A program made the position numbers and the translations under genes. Shown in pieces: positions 48,017-56,371 of a stretch of 64,000 nucleotides of DNA. The stretch is from Anaerolineae bacterium (GTDB lineage Bacteria; Chloroflexota; Anaerolineae; Promineifilales; Promineifilaceae), in assembly GCA_020848035.1 (NCBI GenBank), contig JADLAX010000010.1:1-64000 (forward strand), read 5' to 3'. Numbering within the stretch: the first letter of the stretch is position 1; each line of letters starts with the position of its first letter. Below the pieces are notes generated by a model. That model did not search any database and was not told the origin of the DNA. It worked only from the letters and a program-made list of their open reading frames with translations.

Positions 48017-50296
48017 TCAGGAAAGGGTTTGCTGAAGCAGCTGGGCCAGCTTATCCAAGTCCAGCGGTTTGGCCAACCAGCCTCGCAGCCCCAGGGCTCG
48101 CAGATTTTCCATATCTTTTTCCACCACGTAACCCGTGATGAGGATGAAAGGAATGGAAAACTCACGTTGGTGCAAGGTATGGAAGAGGGCAATACCGCCC
48201 ATCTCTGGCATAATGATGTCGCTGATCACGACGGCAATTTGGTCCTGTTGCTGCTCGACTTGGGCCATTGCTTCACGGCCGTTTTCCGCCTGCAGCACCT
48301 GGTAGTTTAACATCGCCAGGCTTTCAACTAAAGCCTGGCGAATCGTTTCGTCGTCTTCCACCACCAACACCAGCTGCCCCGCACCCAGGGGGACCGATTC
48401 ATCAAGCAAACGCTTGGCCTCTGGTGGTTCATCCAAGGCCGGAAAGTAAAGGTGAAAGGTAGTGCCCTGGGCAACGGCCGTTGCCACATCGATAAATGCG
48501 TCATGCTGCTGCACAATGCCATACACCTGCGCCAGCCCCAGGCCGGTGCCCTTGCCGTGCTCTTTGGTGGTAAAAAACGGCTCGAAGATGTGGTCCCGAA
48601 CGTCTGGCGCAATGCCAGCGCCGCTGTCACGCACGGAAAGGTGAATCCACTTGCCCGGCGCCATGCCCAGAATGGGCACGGCCGTTTTCGCTTCCACCTC
48701 CATCACCGCCAGGCCAAAGGTCAGGTGACCACCACCCGGCATGGCGTCACGAGCGTTAAAGGCCAGGTTCAAAATGGCCTGCTGAATACGCGAAGGATCG
48801 CCAAAAATGACGAAGGCCGTTTGCTCGGCTGGCTGCAAATCAAGCCGGATATCTTCGGGCAAGGTGCGTTTAAGCAGGCGGGTCAGCTCCTTAAGGTAAG
48901 GCAGCAGGTCCAATGCCTGGCGCTCCATCAGCGATTGGCGGCTGAAGTCGAGGATTTGCTGGATCAGGTCGGCAGCGCGCTGGGTTTGCCGGGAGATGGT
49001 GTGCAGCCGCTCCTCGTTGCGCCCTGTCAGATCAGCCGAGCGCCCCAGCAGGTCGGTGTAAAGCTTGATGACGGCCAGGCTGTTGTTGAAGTCGTGGGCA
49101 ATGCCCGCAGCCAGCTGCCCCACGGCGGCCAGGCGCTCCTGGCTCTGCACCTGCTGCTGCACCTGCCGCTCGCGCGTCACATCGTGCAGCACAAAAACCC
49201 AGCCACGATGGCCGGGGCCATCTTCGATGGGCCGGGCGATGAGTTCAAAGGAACGGCCGTTGCTCTCCAGCTCGTGCCACAACCCCTTGGGCGGTGAGGT
49301 TAGCAATTCGGCCAGGGGTCGGTTGGCCAGGTGAGTGAGACGGCCGTTGTTCCACTCTGGTGCCAACAGTGCCAGGTGCTCCCTGGCAATCGGGTTGGTC
49401 AGCCGAATTTCACCCGCTTCCCCCACCATAAAAATGCCTTCCGGCACGGTGTTCACAATAAACTGAACTTCGCGGGCTTGATCCATGATGCGCGCCAACA
49501 GCTGCTCGCGCTCTGTTTCCGCCTGCTTCCGCGCGGAGATGTCACGCAAGACGATGACAAACTCCGGCACATCGGAACCTGTCGGCAGTTCGCTGGTTGT
49601 GGCTTCCAGCCAGCACCACGAACCATCTTTGTGCCGCACCCGAAACTGGGCAGAGCTGCTGGTACCAGGCTGCGCCAGCAGCTGCGTCATCATGATGTCA
49701 ATTTCGTGCTGGTCTGCCTGGTGCACGATGTCGAAGGCGTTGCTGCCTTCATACTCATCCACCGAGTAGCCCAACGTTCGCTGAATTGCCGGGCTGGCAT
49801 ACGTAATCTGCCCAAACGTGTCAATTGTGGTAATGATGTCGGAGACGTTTTCAATCAGCGCCCTGAAGTAATTCTCGCGCTGGTGCAGCGCATCTCGCGC
49901 CTGGGCACGTTCGCGGCGAACCCGCGCTTCGCGCAGTTCCCGCTCCACCGCGGGCACCAGGCGCGCCAGCTGCCCTTTGATGAGAAAGTCATGTGCCCCG
50001 GACTTCATGGCGGCCACAGCGGCCGTTTCACCAATCGTGCCAGAAACGATGATAAATGGCAGATCGATACCGCTTTTTTGGAGGAGGGCCAGGGCGTCCG
50101 GGGCACTAAAACGGGGCATCGAATAATCGCTAAGCACCACATCCCACGGCCGTTGCTCCAGAGCCGCCTGCATGGCCCCGGCGTCCTCTACCCGTACATG
50201 ATCCAGGTCATAGCCACCACGGCGCAGTTCACGCAGCAGCAGCAGGACATCATCTTCTGAATCCTCCACAATTAAAACGCGCAGCGTTTCGGACAT
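48017..50296 (-). CDS. Hybrid histidine kinase REC-PAS-PAS-HisKA-HATPase-REC
   Basis: A 759-residue soluble hybrid kinase. An N-terminal receiver (1-120; DVVLSDYSMP) is followed by two PAS domains (about 145-265 and 280-390), a HisKA domain with the histidine near 400 in AAGIAHDFNNSLAVI, a HATPase with FFTTKEHGKGTGLGLAQVYGI, and a C-terminal receiver (about 640-755; VVISDIIMPEMGG). The HDFNN signature is typical of kinases that phosphorylate their own C-terminal receiver. Start ATG 50296 overlaps the stop of the upstream response-regulator gene (TGATG), so translation is coupled. No DNA-binding output is present. Confidence 0.88.
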   Translation of the reverse strand: MSETLRVLIVEDSEDDVLLLLRELRRGGYDLDHVRVEDAGAMQAALEQRPWDVVLSDYSMPRFSAPDALALLQKSGIDLPFIIVSGTIGETAAVAAMKSGAHDFLIKGQLARLVPAVERELREARVRRERAQARDALHQRENYFRALIENVSDIITTIDTFGQITYASPAIQRTLGYSVDEYEGSNAFDIVHQADQHEIDIMMTQLLAQPGTSSSAQFRVRHKDGSWCWLEATTSELPTGSDVPEFVIVLRDISARKQAETEREQLLARIMDQAREVQFIVNTVPEGIFMVGEAGEIRLTNPIAREHLALLAPEWNNGRLTHLANRPLAELLTSPPKGLWHELESNGRSFELIARPIEDGPGHRGWVFVLHDVTRERQVQQQVQSQERLAAVGQLAAGIAHDFNNSLAVIKLYTDLLGRSADLTGRNEERLHTISRQTQRAADLIQQILDFSRQSLMERQALDLLPYLKELTRLLKRTLPEDIRLDLQPAEQTAFVIFGDPSRIQQAILNLAFNARDAMPGGGHLTFGLAVMEVEAKTAVPILGMAPGKWIHLSVRDSGAGIAPDVRDHIFEPFFTTKEHGKGTGLGLAQVYGIVQQHDAFIDVATAVAQGTTFHLYFPALDEPPEAKRLLDESVPLGAGQLVLVVEDDETIRQALVESLAMLNYQVLQAENGREAMAQVEQQQDQIAVVISDIIMPEMGGIALFHTLHQREFSIPFILITGYVVEKDMENLRALGLRGWLAKPLDLDKLAQLLQQTLS

Positions 50297-50745
50297 CAGC
50301 TTTCGGCCCTTGGCGCATCGGGAGGGGCTTCGTTTAGGATGAGCCAATAGAATCCCAGCTGGCGCACCGCCTCGCTAAAGCGAAGAAAATCGACCGGTTT
50401 ACGAATGTAGCTGTTGGCATGAAGGCGGTAGCTCTGCACCAGGTCCTGCTCCTCTTTCGATGAGGTTAGCACCACAACCGGCAGCAGCCGGGTTCGGTCA
50501 TCCTCGCGAATACGGCGCAACACTTCCAGACCATCCACTTTGGGCAGCTTCAGGTCTAGCAAAACCAGCTGAGGCAGCGGATTCGGGTTAGTGACGTGTG
50601 GGCCGGTGCCAAAGAGGTAATCCAGTGCCTCCACGCCATCGCGGGCAATGACTATGTCGTTTAGGAGGTTGTTTTTCTTAAAAGCACGCAGGGTTAAATC
50701 GACATCGTCTAGATTATCTTCAACTAACAAAACAACCTTTTCCAT
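50296..50745 (-). CDS. Rcp1-like single-domain response regulator
   Basis: A 149-residue receiver of the CheY-like, Rcp1 type. Acidic pocket in VVLLVEDNLDDVDLTLRAF, phospho-acceptor aspartate in LVLLDLKLPKVDG, and lysine in SYIRKPVDF. The NNLLNDIVIARDGVEALDYLFG block is the hallmark of regulators paired with phytochrome-type kinases. The ORF is open much further upstream, but ATG 50745 has AGGAG about 10 nt before it and begins the domain. It lies 13 nt after the stop of the membrane kinase gene and overlaps the hybrid kinase gene. Confidence 0.9.
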   Translation of the reverse strand: MEKVVLLVEDNLDDVDLTLRAFKKNNLLNDIVIARDGVEALDYLFGTGPHVTNPNPLPQLVLLDLKLPKVDGLEVLRRIREDDRTRLLPVVVLTSSKEEQDLVQSYRLHANSYIRKPVDFLRFSEAVRQLGFYWLILNEAPPDAPRAES

Positions 50746-50758
50746 TGGGTCAAGACTC

Positions 50759-52735
50759 CTATTTTGGGGGGTGGTTAACGGCCGTTCCTGGCAGCGTAAA
50801 GTAAAAAGTGGCACCCCGCTCCACCGCGCCCTCGGCCCAGGCGTGGCCGCCGTGGCGGTGCATGATGCGCTGCACGGTAGCCAGGCCAATTCCCGTGCCG
50901 GAAAATTCGGCCGTAGTGTGCAGCCGCTGAAACGCGCCAAACAGCTTATCAACATAGGTCATATCAAAGCCAGCGCCGTCGTCGCGCACAAAGTAGATAG
51001 TTTCGTTGGACGGCCGTTGCTGCACCCCAAACTCAATCGTGGCGCTGGCGTGTGTGGCCGTAAACTTCCAGGCATTGTTCAGCAAATTTTCCAGGGCGGC
51101 GCGCAGCAGTGACACATCGGCCCTTACCATGACGCCCGGCGCAATGACAAAGGTTACGTTGCGCGTCGGTTCCGCCTGCTGGAGTTCTTCGGCAATGGAC
51201 TCAACCATCTCGCTTAAATTAACCGACACCGGGCGCAGCTCGCTGCGGGTCAGGCGGGAGAGGGACAACAGATCATCAATCAGCTGAGCCATGCGCTGGC
51301 TGGCGGCCCGCACCCGCAGCAGATAATTTTGTGCTTCGTCATTCAGACTGTCGGCGTAATCCTCTAGCAAGGCCAGGCTAAAGCCATCGATGCTGCGCAG
51401 TGGTGCGCGCAAATCGTGAGAGACGGAGTAAGCAAAAGCCTCCAGCTCCCGATTGGCCGCCTGGAGCTGAGCGGTACGTTCCGCCACCCGCAGCTCCAGC
51501 TCCCGGTTCATTGTGTGAATTTCTGCCTCAGCCTGCTTGCGCTCGGTAATGTCGATGATGGAGGCGAGGACAAACTGCCCCTCGTTGGTCTGGATGGGGT
51601 TAAGGCCAATTTCAACGGGGACCTGACGGCCGTCTTTACGTCGCCCAAACAAATCTCGCCCGCCACCCATCGGGCGCGCCGTCGGTGCGGCAAAGAAACC
51701 GGTCCGGTCATGAACGTGCGGTCCGGTGAACTGCTCCGGTACCAGCATTTCCACGGTCTGGCCCAATAATTCGGCCCGCGTGTAGCCAAACAGCGTCTCT
51801 GCCTGTGCATTCACCAGGGTGATTTTACCGGCCTGGTTCACCAGGATAATGGCCCCAGGTGAAGCCTCGACAGCCAGACGAAACTGCTGGTTGCTCTGCC
51901 GCCGATCCAGGTCGAGTGCTTGCAGCGAAGAAGCGCTCCACAACAAAACCAGGAACAGGACGGCAACGTTGGACAGAACAAGCAGGGAGATATTGAATTT
52001 GCTGTCGAAAGCGGCCGTTTGCGGGCTGAACACAACCAAACCACCCAAAACAATCGGGGTCAGAATCACGGCTGGAATTAGCCGCCGCACCAGAAGGCCA
52101 CCGGCCGTGTCATTAAAGATGAGGGCCGAGAGGCCTGCACGAGGGTGCAAGTGTAAGATACCCAGGGAGAAGAGAGCAAAGGCAACGGCCACATGGGCGG
52201 CCATGGAGTTAAACACAAAGACCTGGTAAAGAGAACTAACGTTGTACAGGTAGCCAAGCAGCACCAACAGCCCCAGGAAGCCAACAAAAACAGCGGCAAC
52301 GTGGGCCGCCAGATGGTGCCGGAGAATCGTCAAGATGAGCGCAATCCCCGCCAGCACAAAGCAGAGGGCAGTCGCTATCGACATGCGGCCGGGAAAGTGG
52401 GTTACGGCCGTTGCTGGATCCGCAAATAAAGCTTCATCAATGCCCAGGTTCCAGCCAAACCAATATTCAAACAGCGTAAGCAGACTGATCAGCAGCCCCA
52501 CCGCAGCCAGGAGCAGTGCGAGACGACGATAAGTAGAATTCAGATGATCAGAAAAGCGTAGGGAAAAACCAAAGAGTAAGAAAGTCAGGGCAGTATTAGC
52601 CTTCATGCTGGTGAGGCCGCTCTGCAAACTTTTGAACAGGGTGATATCAAATGCCCAGCCTAGTAAAACAAGCGCGCTAATAGTCACAATCCCATAGCTG
52701 ATCACATAAGCGGCTTGCTTGTGAGTCAATCGCAC
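50759..52735 (-). CDS. Membrane sensor histidine kinase, phytochrome-type kinase core
   Basis: A 658-residue kinase. The first 280 residues hold about eight hydrophobic helices (MASE-like integral membrane sensor). A PAS domain follows (about 290-410; [24 protein letters not shown]), then a coiled-coil stretch, a HisKA domain with [18 protein letters not shown] near 455, and a HATPase with [12 protein letters not shown] and [20 protein letters not shown]. The HDLRAPLR class of kinase normally partners Rcp1-like regulators, which is what the next gene encodes. It heads a three-gene signalling operon; the signal is unknown. Confidence 0.87.
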   Translation of the reverse strand: MRLTHKQAAYVISYGIVTISALVLLGWAFDITLFKSLQSGLTSMKANTALTFLLFGFSLRFSDHLNSTYRRLALLLAAVGLLISLLTLFEYWFGWNLGIDEALFADPATAVTHFPGRMSIATALCFVLAGIALILTILRHHLAAHVAAVFVGFLGLLVLLGYLYNVSSLYQVFVFNSMAAHVAVAFALFSLGILHLHPRAGLSALIFNDTAGGLLVRRLIPAVILTPIVLGGLVVFSPQTAAFDSKFNISLLVLSNVAVLFLVLLWSASSLQALDLDRRQSNQQFRLAVEASPGAIILVNQAGKITLVNAQAETLFGYTRAELLGQTVEMLVPEQFTGPHVHDRTGFFAAPTARPMGGGRDLFGRRKDGRQVPVEIGLNPIQTNEGQFVLASIIDITERKQAEAEIHTMNRELELRVAERTAQLQAANRELEAFAYSVSHDLRAPLRSIDGFSLALLEDYADSLNDEAQNYLLRVRAASQRMAQLIDDLLSLSRLTRSELRPVSVNLSEMVESIAEELQQAEPTRNVTFVIAPGVMVRADVSLLRAALENLLNNAWKFTATHASATIEFGVQQRPSNETIYFVRDDGAGFDMTYVDKLFGAFQRLHTTAEFSGTGIGLATVQRIMHRHGGHAWAEGAVERGATFYFTLPGTAVNHPPK

Positions 52736-52920
52736 CTCGATGTACTCCTGCCACGCCTAGGATTTATGCAACTCCTCTGGTCCTACTGCCATGATTGAGT
52801 GATGTTCTGGTTAGTTGTTGAATTTAGGATAAACGAGTCGAGCTTGAGATAAGTATAACTTTTGAAGAAACAGCGTGTCAATGCGCTTTACTTATATGAC
52901 CTAAAAAAACAGCTGCTACG

Positions 52921-52945
52921 GCGCAGCAAAAGGCTGCGCTATAAT
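52921..52945 (+). promoter_or_regulatory. Hairpin and -10 box before the amidotransferase gene
   Basis: GCGCAGC-AAAAG-GCTGCGC (52921-52939) is a 7-bp inverted repeat immediately followed by TATAAT (52940-52945), 18 nt before the ATG. It could be an operator lying in the promoter spacer. No clear -35 is seen. Confidence 0.4.
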
Positions 52946-52963
52946 CACAGTTGGTGGAACAAT

Positions 52964-53644
52964 ATGCTCATTTTAGTAGACAATGAACGTGCCGACGCTT
53001 ATTTGCAGCCCTGGGGTGAACGGATTATGGCCGCGCGGGTGCGCATCAAATATCGCCTGGAAGACATGACGGGCACCCCTTGCCTGATTGTGCGCTACGA
53101 CCAGGTTACTCCAACACGGCTAGAAGCGGTGGGAGCTACGGCCGTTTTCATCTCCGGCAACAGCGCCAACCCCGACGACTACAGCCACGCGGAAGTGGCC
53201 GGGCTGCACCGGGTGATCACCAGCCTGCGCTGGCCCCTTTTTGGCTTCTGCGGTGGCTTTGAAACCCTGGCCGAAGCATTTGGGGCGGCCGTGGCCCCCA
53301 TTGGCCCCCTACCCGACGATGAACCCGATCCCAACCCCGACTTTGCCGCTGGCATGAAAAAGGAGTTGGGCTACCGGCCGGTGCAGATTACCCGGTCGCA
53401 TCCACTGCTGGTGGGATTGGGCGAGGCACCCATCATGCGGCAGGCGCATTCGTGGGAGCTGAAGGAGGTGCCGGTGGGGTTTGAAAATTATGGAGAAACG
53501 GCCGTTTCCCCCCTGCAAATCATCATCCACCAGCAGCTGCCCATCATCGGTACCCAGTTCCACCCCGAGTATTACACCGACGAACATCCAGCGGGCTACA
53601 CCCTCATCCGCAACTTTTGCCAGCAGGCGGGGCTCATTCCATGA
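52964..53644 (+). CDS. Class I glutamine amidotransferase-like protein
   Basis: A 226-residue protein of the GATase-1 fold. Nucleophile cysteine in LFGFCGGFETLAEAFG and catalytic histidine/glutamate in IGTQFHPEYY are present. It begins MLILVDNERADAYLQPW, as stand-alone class I domains do. The frame is open upstream to 52862, but ATG 52964 follows a promoter-like TATAAT and a GGTGG. No synthetase partner is adjacent. It may cleave gamma-glutamyl compounds rather than feed ammonia to a partner. Confidence 0.75.
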   Translation: MLILVDNERADAYLQPWGERIMAARVRIKYRLEDMTGTPCLIVRYDQVTPTRLEAVGATAVFISGNSANPDDYSHAEVAGLHRVITSLRWPLFGFCGGFETLAEAFGAAVAPIGPLPDDEPDPNPDFAAGMKKELGYRPVQITRSHPLLVGLGEAPIMRQAHSWELKEVPVGFENYGETAVSPLQIIIHQQLPIIGTQFHPEYYTDEHPAGYTLIRNFCQQAGLIP

Positions 53645-53822
53645 AGCTGCCCGATCCAGCTGGTATCGCTTCACGATCATAACCGTGCTGGCGGTCAACA
53701 TCCTCCTCACCCTCACGGACCAGTTTGGCCTATTTGATTTTCTCACCCTGCTGCTGGATTTGGTTCTGTTGGCGCTGGTGCTGCTTTTACACCAGCGCCG
53801 CGGGTTCCGCTGGCTGCAATAA
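53641..53822 (+). pseudogene. Possible frameshifted small membrane protein gene
   Basis: An ATG at 53641 overlaps the amidotransferase stop (ATGA) and reads MKLPDPAGIASRS before a stop. One base shift later the frame reads WYRFTIITVLAVNILLTLTD and two hydrophobic helices up to a stop at 53822. A single indel near 53660 would join them into a roughly 60-residue two-helix protein. It could be a pseudogene, a sequencing error, or a short protein from an internal GTG. Confidence 0.3.
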
Positions 53823-53835
53823 CCCCAAAAATTTT

Positions 53836-55119
53836 TTATGGACTTTGCCGATTTTGTGGGCGACCGCTGTGCGGCCGTCTAGCCGCTGAGCCGCGCTTGT
53901 CGTCAGCTCGGCGTGAGAAGTTGCTGTTGGGCTTGGGGCTGCCGTTGGATTGCGGCCGATTCTCTGGTACCCGTTCTGGCTGCTTTTCCGGATCAAACCC
54001 TCCGTACGAAAAGCCCGGCCAGCGCCGCCGCTCCAGGCGGGTCTTGAGCACCCGCTCGATGTCGCGCACCATCGCCGCGTCTTCGTCCGTGGCAAAGGTG
54101 AAGGCATCGCCCTCCTCCTCCGCCCGGCCCGTACGGCCGATTCGGTGAGTATACGCGTCCACCGTGTCGGGCATGTCGAAGTTGATCACGTGCGAAATTT
54201 CGGCCACGTCGATGCCCCGGGCGGCAATGTCCGTGGCCACCAGAATGTCGTACTTGCCGCTGCGGAAGCCATCAATGGCATTTTGCCGCCGGTTCTGCGA
54301 CATGTTACCCTGCAATTCCTCGGCTTTGTAGCCCTGCTTCACCAAATCGCGGGCCAAAAAGCGCGCCCGCCGCTTGGTGCGCGTAAAGACCAGCACACGA
54401 CCAGTGGCCATTTCGTCCAGCATGGTGAAGAGCAAATTTTTCTTCATGCCGCTAGGCACCGGGTAGAGGGCGTGAGATACCGTTTTGGCCGGCGCAATCT
54501 GCCCAATTTGTACCGTGACGGGGTCGTGCAGAATGCTGTCGGACAGCTCGCGAATGTCGTCGGGCATGGTGGCGGAGAAAAAGAGGGTTTGCTGCCGATT
54601 GGGCACCAGCTTGAGGATGCGGCGAATGTCGGGCAAAAAGCCCATGTCGCACATGCGGTCCGCTTCATCCAGCACCAGCACTTCCACCCGGGCCAGGTCA
54701 ATGTGCTTTTCACTAGCTAAATCGAGCAGGCGACCCGGACAAGCAACCACAATTTCTATGCCGTGGCGCAAGGCATCAATCTGCGGTTTTTTGCCGACAC
54801 CGCCATACACGGTGGTGCTGCGGATTTTGGTGTATTTGCCCAGCTCAACGGCCGTTTGATGAATCTGTTCGGCCAGTTCACGGGTGGGTGCCACGATGAG
54901 TGCCCGTACCTGGCGCAGCGGCCCACGGGTAAGGCGCTGCAAAATGGGTAACATGAAAGCGGCCGTTTTGCCTGTGCCGGTTTGCGCCAACCCCAGCAAA
55001 TCTGATTCGGCCAATACATGGGGGATGGCCTGTTTTTGAATGGGCGTAGGCTCCGTAAAGCCCATATCTTTGATGCCCGCTTCCAGGCGCGGGTCAAGCG
55101 AAAATTGCGAAAAACTCAC
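53836..55119 (-). CDS. DEAD-box ATP-dependent RNA helicase (RhlE-like)
   Basis: A 427-residue RNA helicase. Q motif GFTEPTPIQKQAIPHVL, Walker A AQTGTGKT (45-52), PTRELAEQ, CPGRLLDL, DEAD box VLDEADRM, FFSATMP, and C-terminal VATDIAARGIDV and HRIGRTGRAEEEG are all present. The C-terminal 60 residues are basic and Asn/Arg/Pro-rich, typical of RNA-binding tails in the RhlE branch. GTG start 55119 has AAGGAG 8 nt upstream. Such helicases assist ribosome assembly and mRNA turnover, often in the cold. Confidence 0.93.
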   Translation of the reverse strand: MSFSQFSLDPRLEAGIKDMGFTEPTPIQKQAIPHVLAESDLLGLAQTGTGKTAAFMLPILQRLTRGPLRQVRALIVAPTRELAEQIHQTAVELGKYTKIRSTTVYGGVGKKPQIDALRHGIEIVVACPGRLLDLASEKHIDLARVEVLVLDEADRMCDMGFLPDIRRILKLVPNRQQTLFFSATMPDDIRELSDSILHDPVTVQIGQIAPAKTVSHALYPVPSGMKKNLLFTMLDEMATGRVLVFTRTKRRARFLARDLVKQGYKAEELQGNMSQNRRQNAIDGFRSGKYDILVATDIAARGIDVAEISHVINFDMPDTVDAYTHRIGRTGRAEEEGDAFTFATDEDAAMVRDIERVLKTRLERRRWPGFSYGGFDPEKQPERVPENRPQSNGSPKPNSNFSRRADDKRGSAARRPHSGRPQNRQSP

Positions 55120-55283
55120 GAAAAATGCTCCTTACAAGCGCTGAGTTGATGGTTCTCAGTTGGGTGCTCACTTCAAAATTAGCGCTGTACCTCTTTACCG
55201 GCACAGACACGAACCGCCAGTATAAGCGTTTCGCCATTCCAGCGCCAATTTTGCAACGGCAAACATCGTGTTACCATAGGCAC

Positions 55284-56054
55284 ATGACCCAAAATTCACT
55301 GCTCACCATCGGCCAGCTGGGCAAACTGGCCCAAATGCCGCCCTCCACCCTGCGCTACTACGAGAAGGAAGGGCTGCTCACACCACACGGCCGTTCCCCT
55401 TCTGGCTACCGGCTCTACCAACCCGCAACGGCCGAACGCCTCCACCTCATCCAGCGCGCCCAGCGCCTCGGCTTCTCCCTGGCCGATATTCGCACCCTGC
55501 TGGCCGGTTGGGACGAGGGCAAAATCGACAGCAACACGCTGAGCGACCTGGCCGAAAACCGGTTTATTGCCCTGGAAAAGCAGCTCACCGAACTGCTGGT
55601 CATGCGCCATGAGCTGGACCTGTTTTTGCAAGATGTGCAGTCACGCCAATCGCCGCTGCACCAGGAGCAGCTCAACGATCTGCTGGCGCGGCTTTGTTCG
55701 CATCCGGCGGCGCAAACCCCGGCCAGCACGCTGTTGGATTGGTTGGGCCATTACGGCGGCTGTGTGCTGAATACGGCCGTTGGCCACCAACTCCTCAACA
55801 CCCTGCGCGGCCAGCACGTGCACGTCTGGCAGGAAAACGACGCTTACCACATCCTCGTCGTCAGCAGCGATGCGGCAATTGGCGCTGCCCTACGCCAGCT
55901 GACCCAGCTGGAGGCTAACTGCGACCTGCACCCCAACGCCGCGCCCCAATTTTTCCACAACGACGAAGGCTTCCTCCTCATCGCCACCGGCGACAGCGCC
56001 TTCATCCTGGCCCGCCTCTTCCTGGCCCTGGAATCTGAAAACAGCATTCAGTAA
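55284..56054 (+). CDS. MerR-family regulator with an extra C-terminal domain
   Basis: A 256-residue regulator. The N-terminal winged helix (TIGQLGKLAQMPPSTLRYYEKEGLLTPHGRSPSGYRLY) and a dimerisation helix (about 80-125) match metal-sensing MerR proteins. ZntR/CadR homologues are about 140 residues; here a further domain of about 115 residues follows (GGCVLNTAVGHQLLNTLRGQHVHVWQ...). Candidate metal ligands include C145, the GGC cysteine, and several histidines. It faces the P-type ATPase gene on the same strand, whose promoter has the MerR-type 20-bp spacer. The ATG has no ribosome site and may be leaderless. Confidence 0.82.
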   Translation: MTQNSLLTIGQLGKLAQMPPSTLRYYEKEGLLTPHGRSPSGYRLYQPATAERLHLIQRAQRLGFSLADIRTLLAGWDEGKIDSNTLSDLAENRFIALEKQLTELLVMRHELDLFLQDVQSRQSPLHQEQLNDLLARLCSHPAAQTPASTLLDWLGHYGGCVLNTAVGHQLLNTLRGQHVHVWQENDAYHILVVSSDAAIGAALRQLTQLEANCDLHPNAAPQFFHNDEGFLLIATGDSAFILARLFLALESENSIQ

Positions 56055-56249
56055 TCCCTACATTTTAGAAAATGAATGGAACGCGGATTAACGCAGATGG
56101 CGCTGATTTTTTCTTTTTAGGGTCAGGGGGTTTACAGGCCGTGATGCGTGAAACGTGAAACGTGTCCAGAGGGCCATCACGTTTCAGGCCAGACCCCACG
56201 AAATCCTGAAGACCCTTTTTTTAGTTATCTCGTTGAGGAAAACTGCCTC
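56055..56249. repeat. Repeat-filled gap with GTGAAACGTGA hairpin and terminator
   Basis: A GCGGATTAACGC-type remnant lies at about 56078-56113. GTGATGCGTGAAACG at 56141 onward pairs with CATCACGTTTCAGG at 56175-56188, and an outer stem AGGGTC/GACCCT (about 56119 and 56211) ends in TTTTTT, so it can act as a terminator for the MerR gene. The left part is nearly identical to the reverse complement of 60731-60770. No gene is seen. Confidence 0.7.
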
Positions 56250-56281
56250 TTGACTTTCAACTCGACTTTAAGGTGTATCAT
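56250..56281 (+). promoter_or_regulatory. MerR-type (ZntR-like) promoter of the metal P-ATPase
   Basis: TTGACT (56250-56255) and TATCAT (56276-56281) are separated by 20 bp instead of 17. The spacer contains CTCGACT near its centre, and the whole resembles the E. coli zntA promoter (TTGACT, GTCGACT centre, GTGTAT). Metal-loaded MerR regulators untwist such long spacers to activate. Confidence 0.75.
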
Positions 56282-56295
56282 CCAAAACGTATGAA

Positions 56296-56350
56296 GTGGC
56301 AGGTTGCAGGTTGCAAGTGGATTTCATATCTGCCACTTGCGACTTGCCAC
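56296..56350. repeat. GTGGCAGGTTGCAGGTTGCAAGTGG inverted repeat
   Basis: Left arm units GTGGCAGGTTGCAGG and TTGCAAGTGG; right arm GCCACTTGCGACTTGCCAC. It lies in the 5' leader of the P-ATPase mRNA, between promoter and ribosome site, so it would be transcribed as a leader hairpin. Confidence 0.7.
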
Positions 56351-56371
56351 AAAAATTTTGGAGATTAATTT

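Noticed and set aside
50746..50955. N-terminal extension of the Rcp1-like regulator
   Set aside because: It runs antiparallel to nothing but overlaps the end of the membrane kinase gene in another frame; the receiver domain begins at 50745 with a ribosome site.
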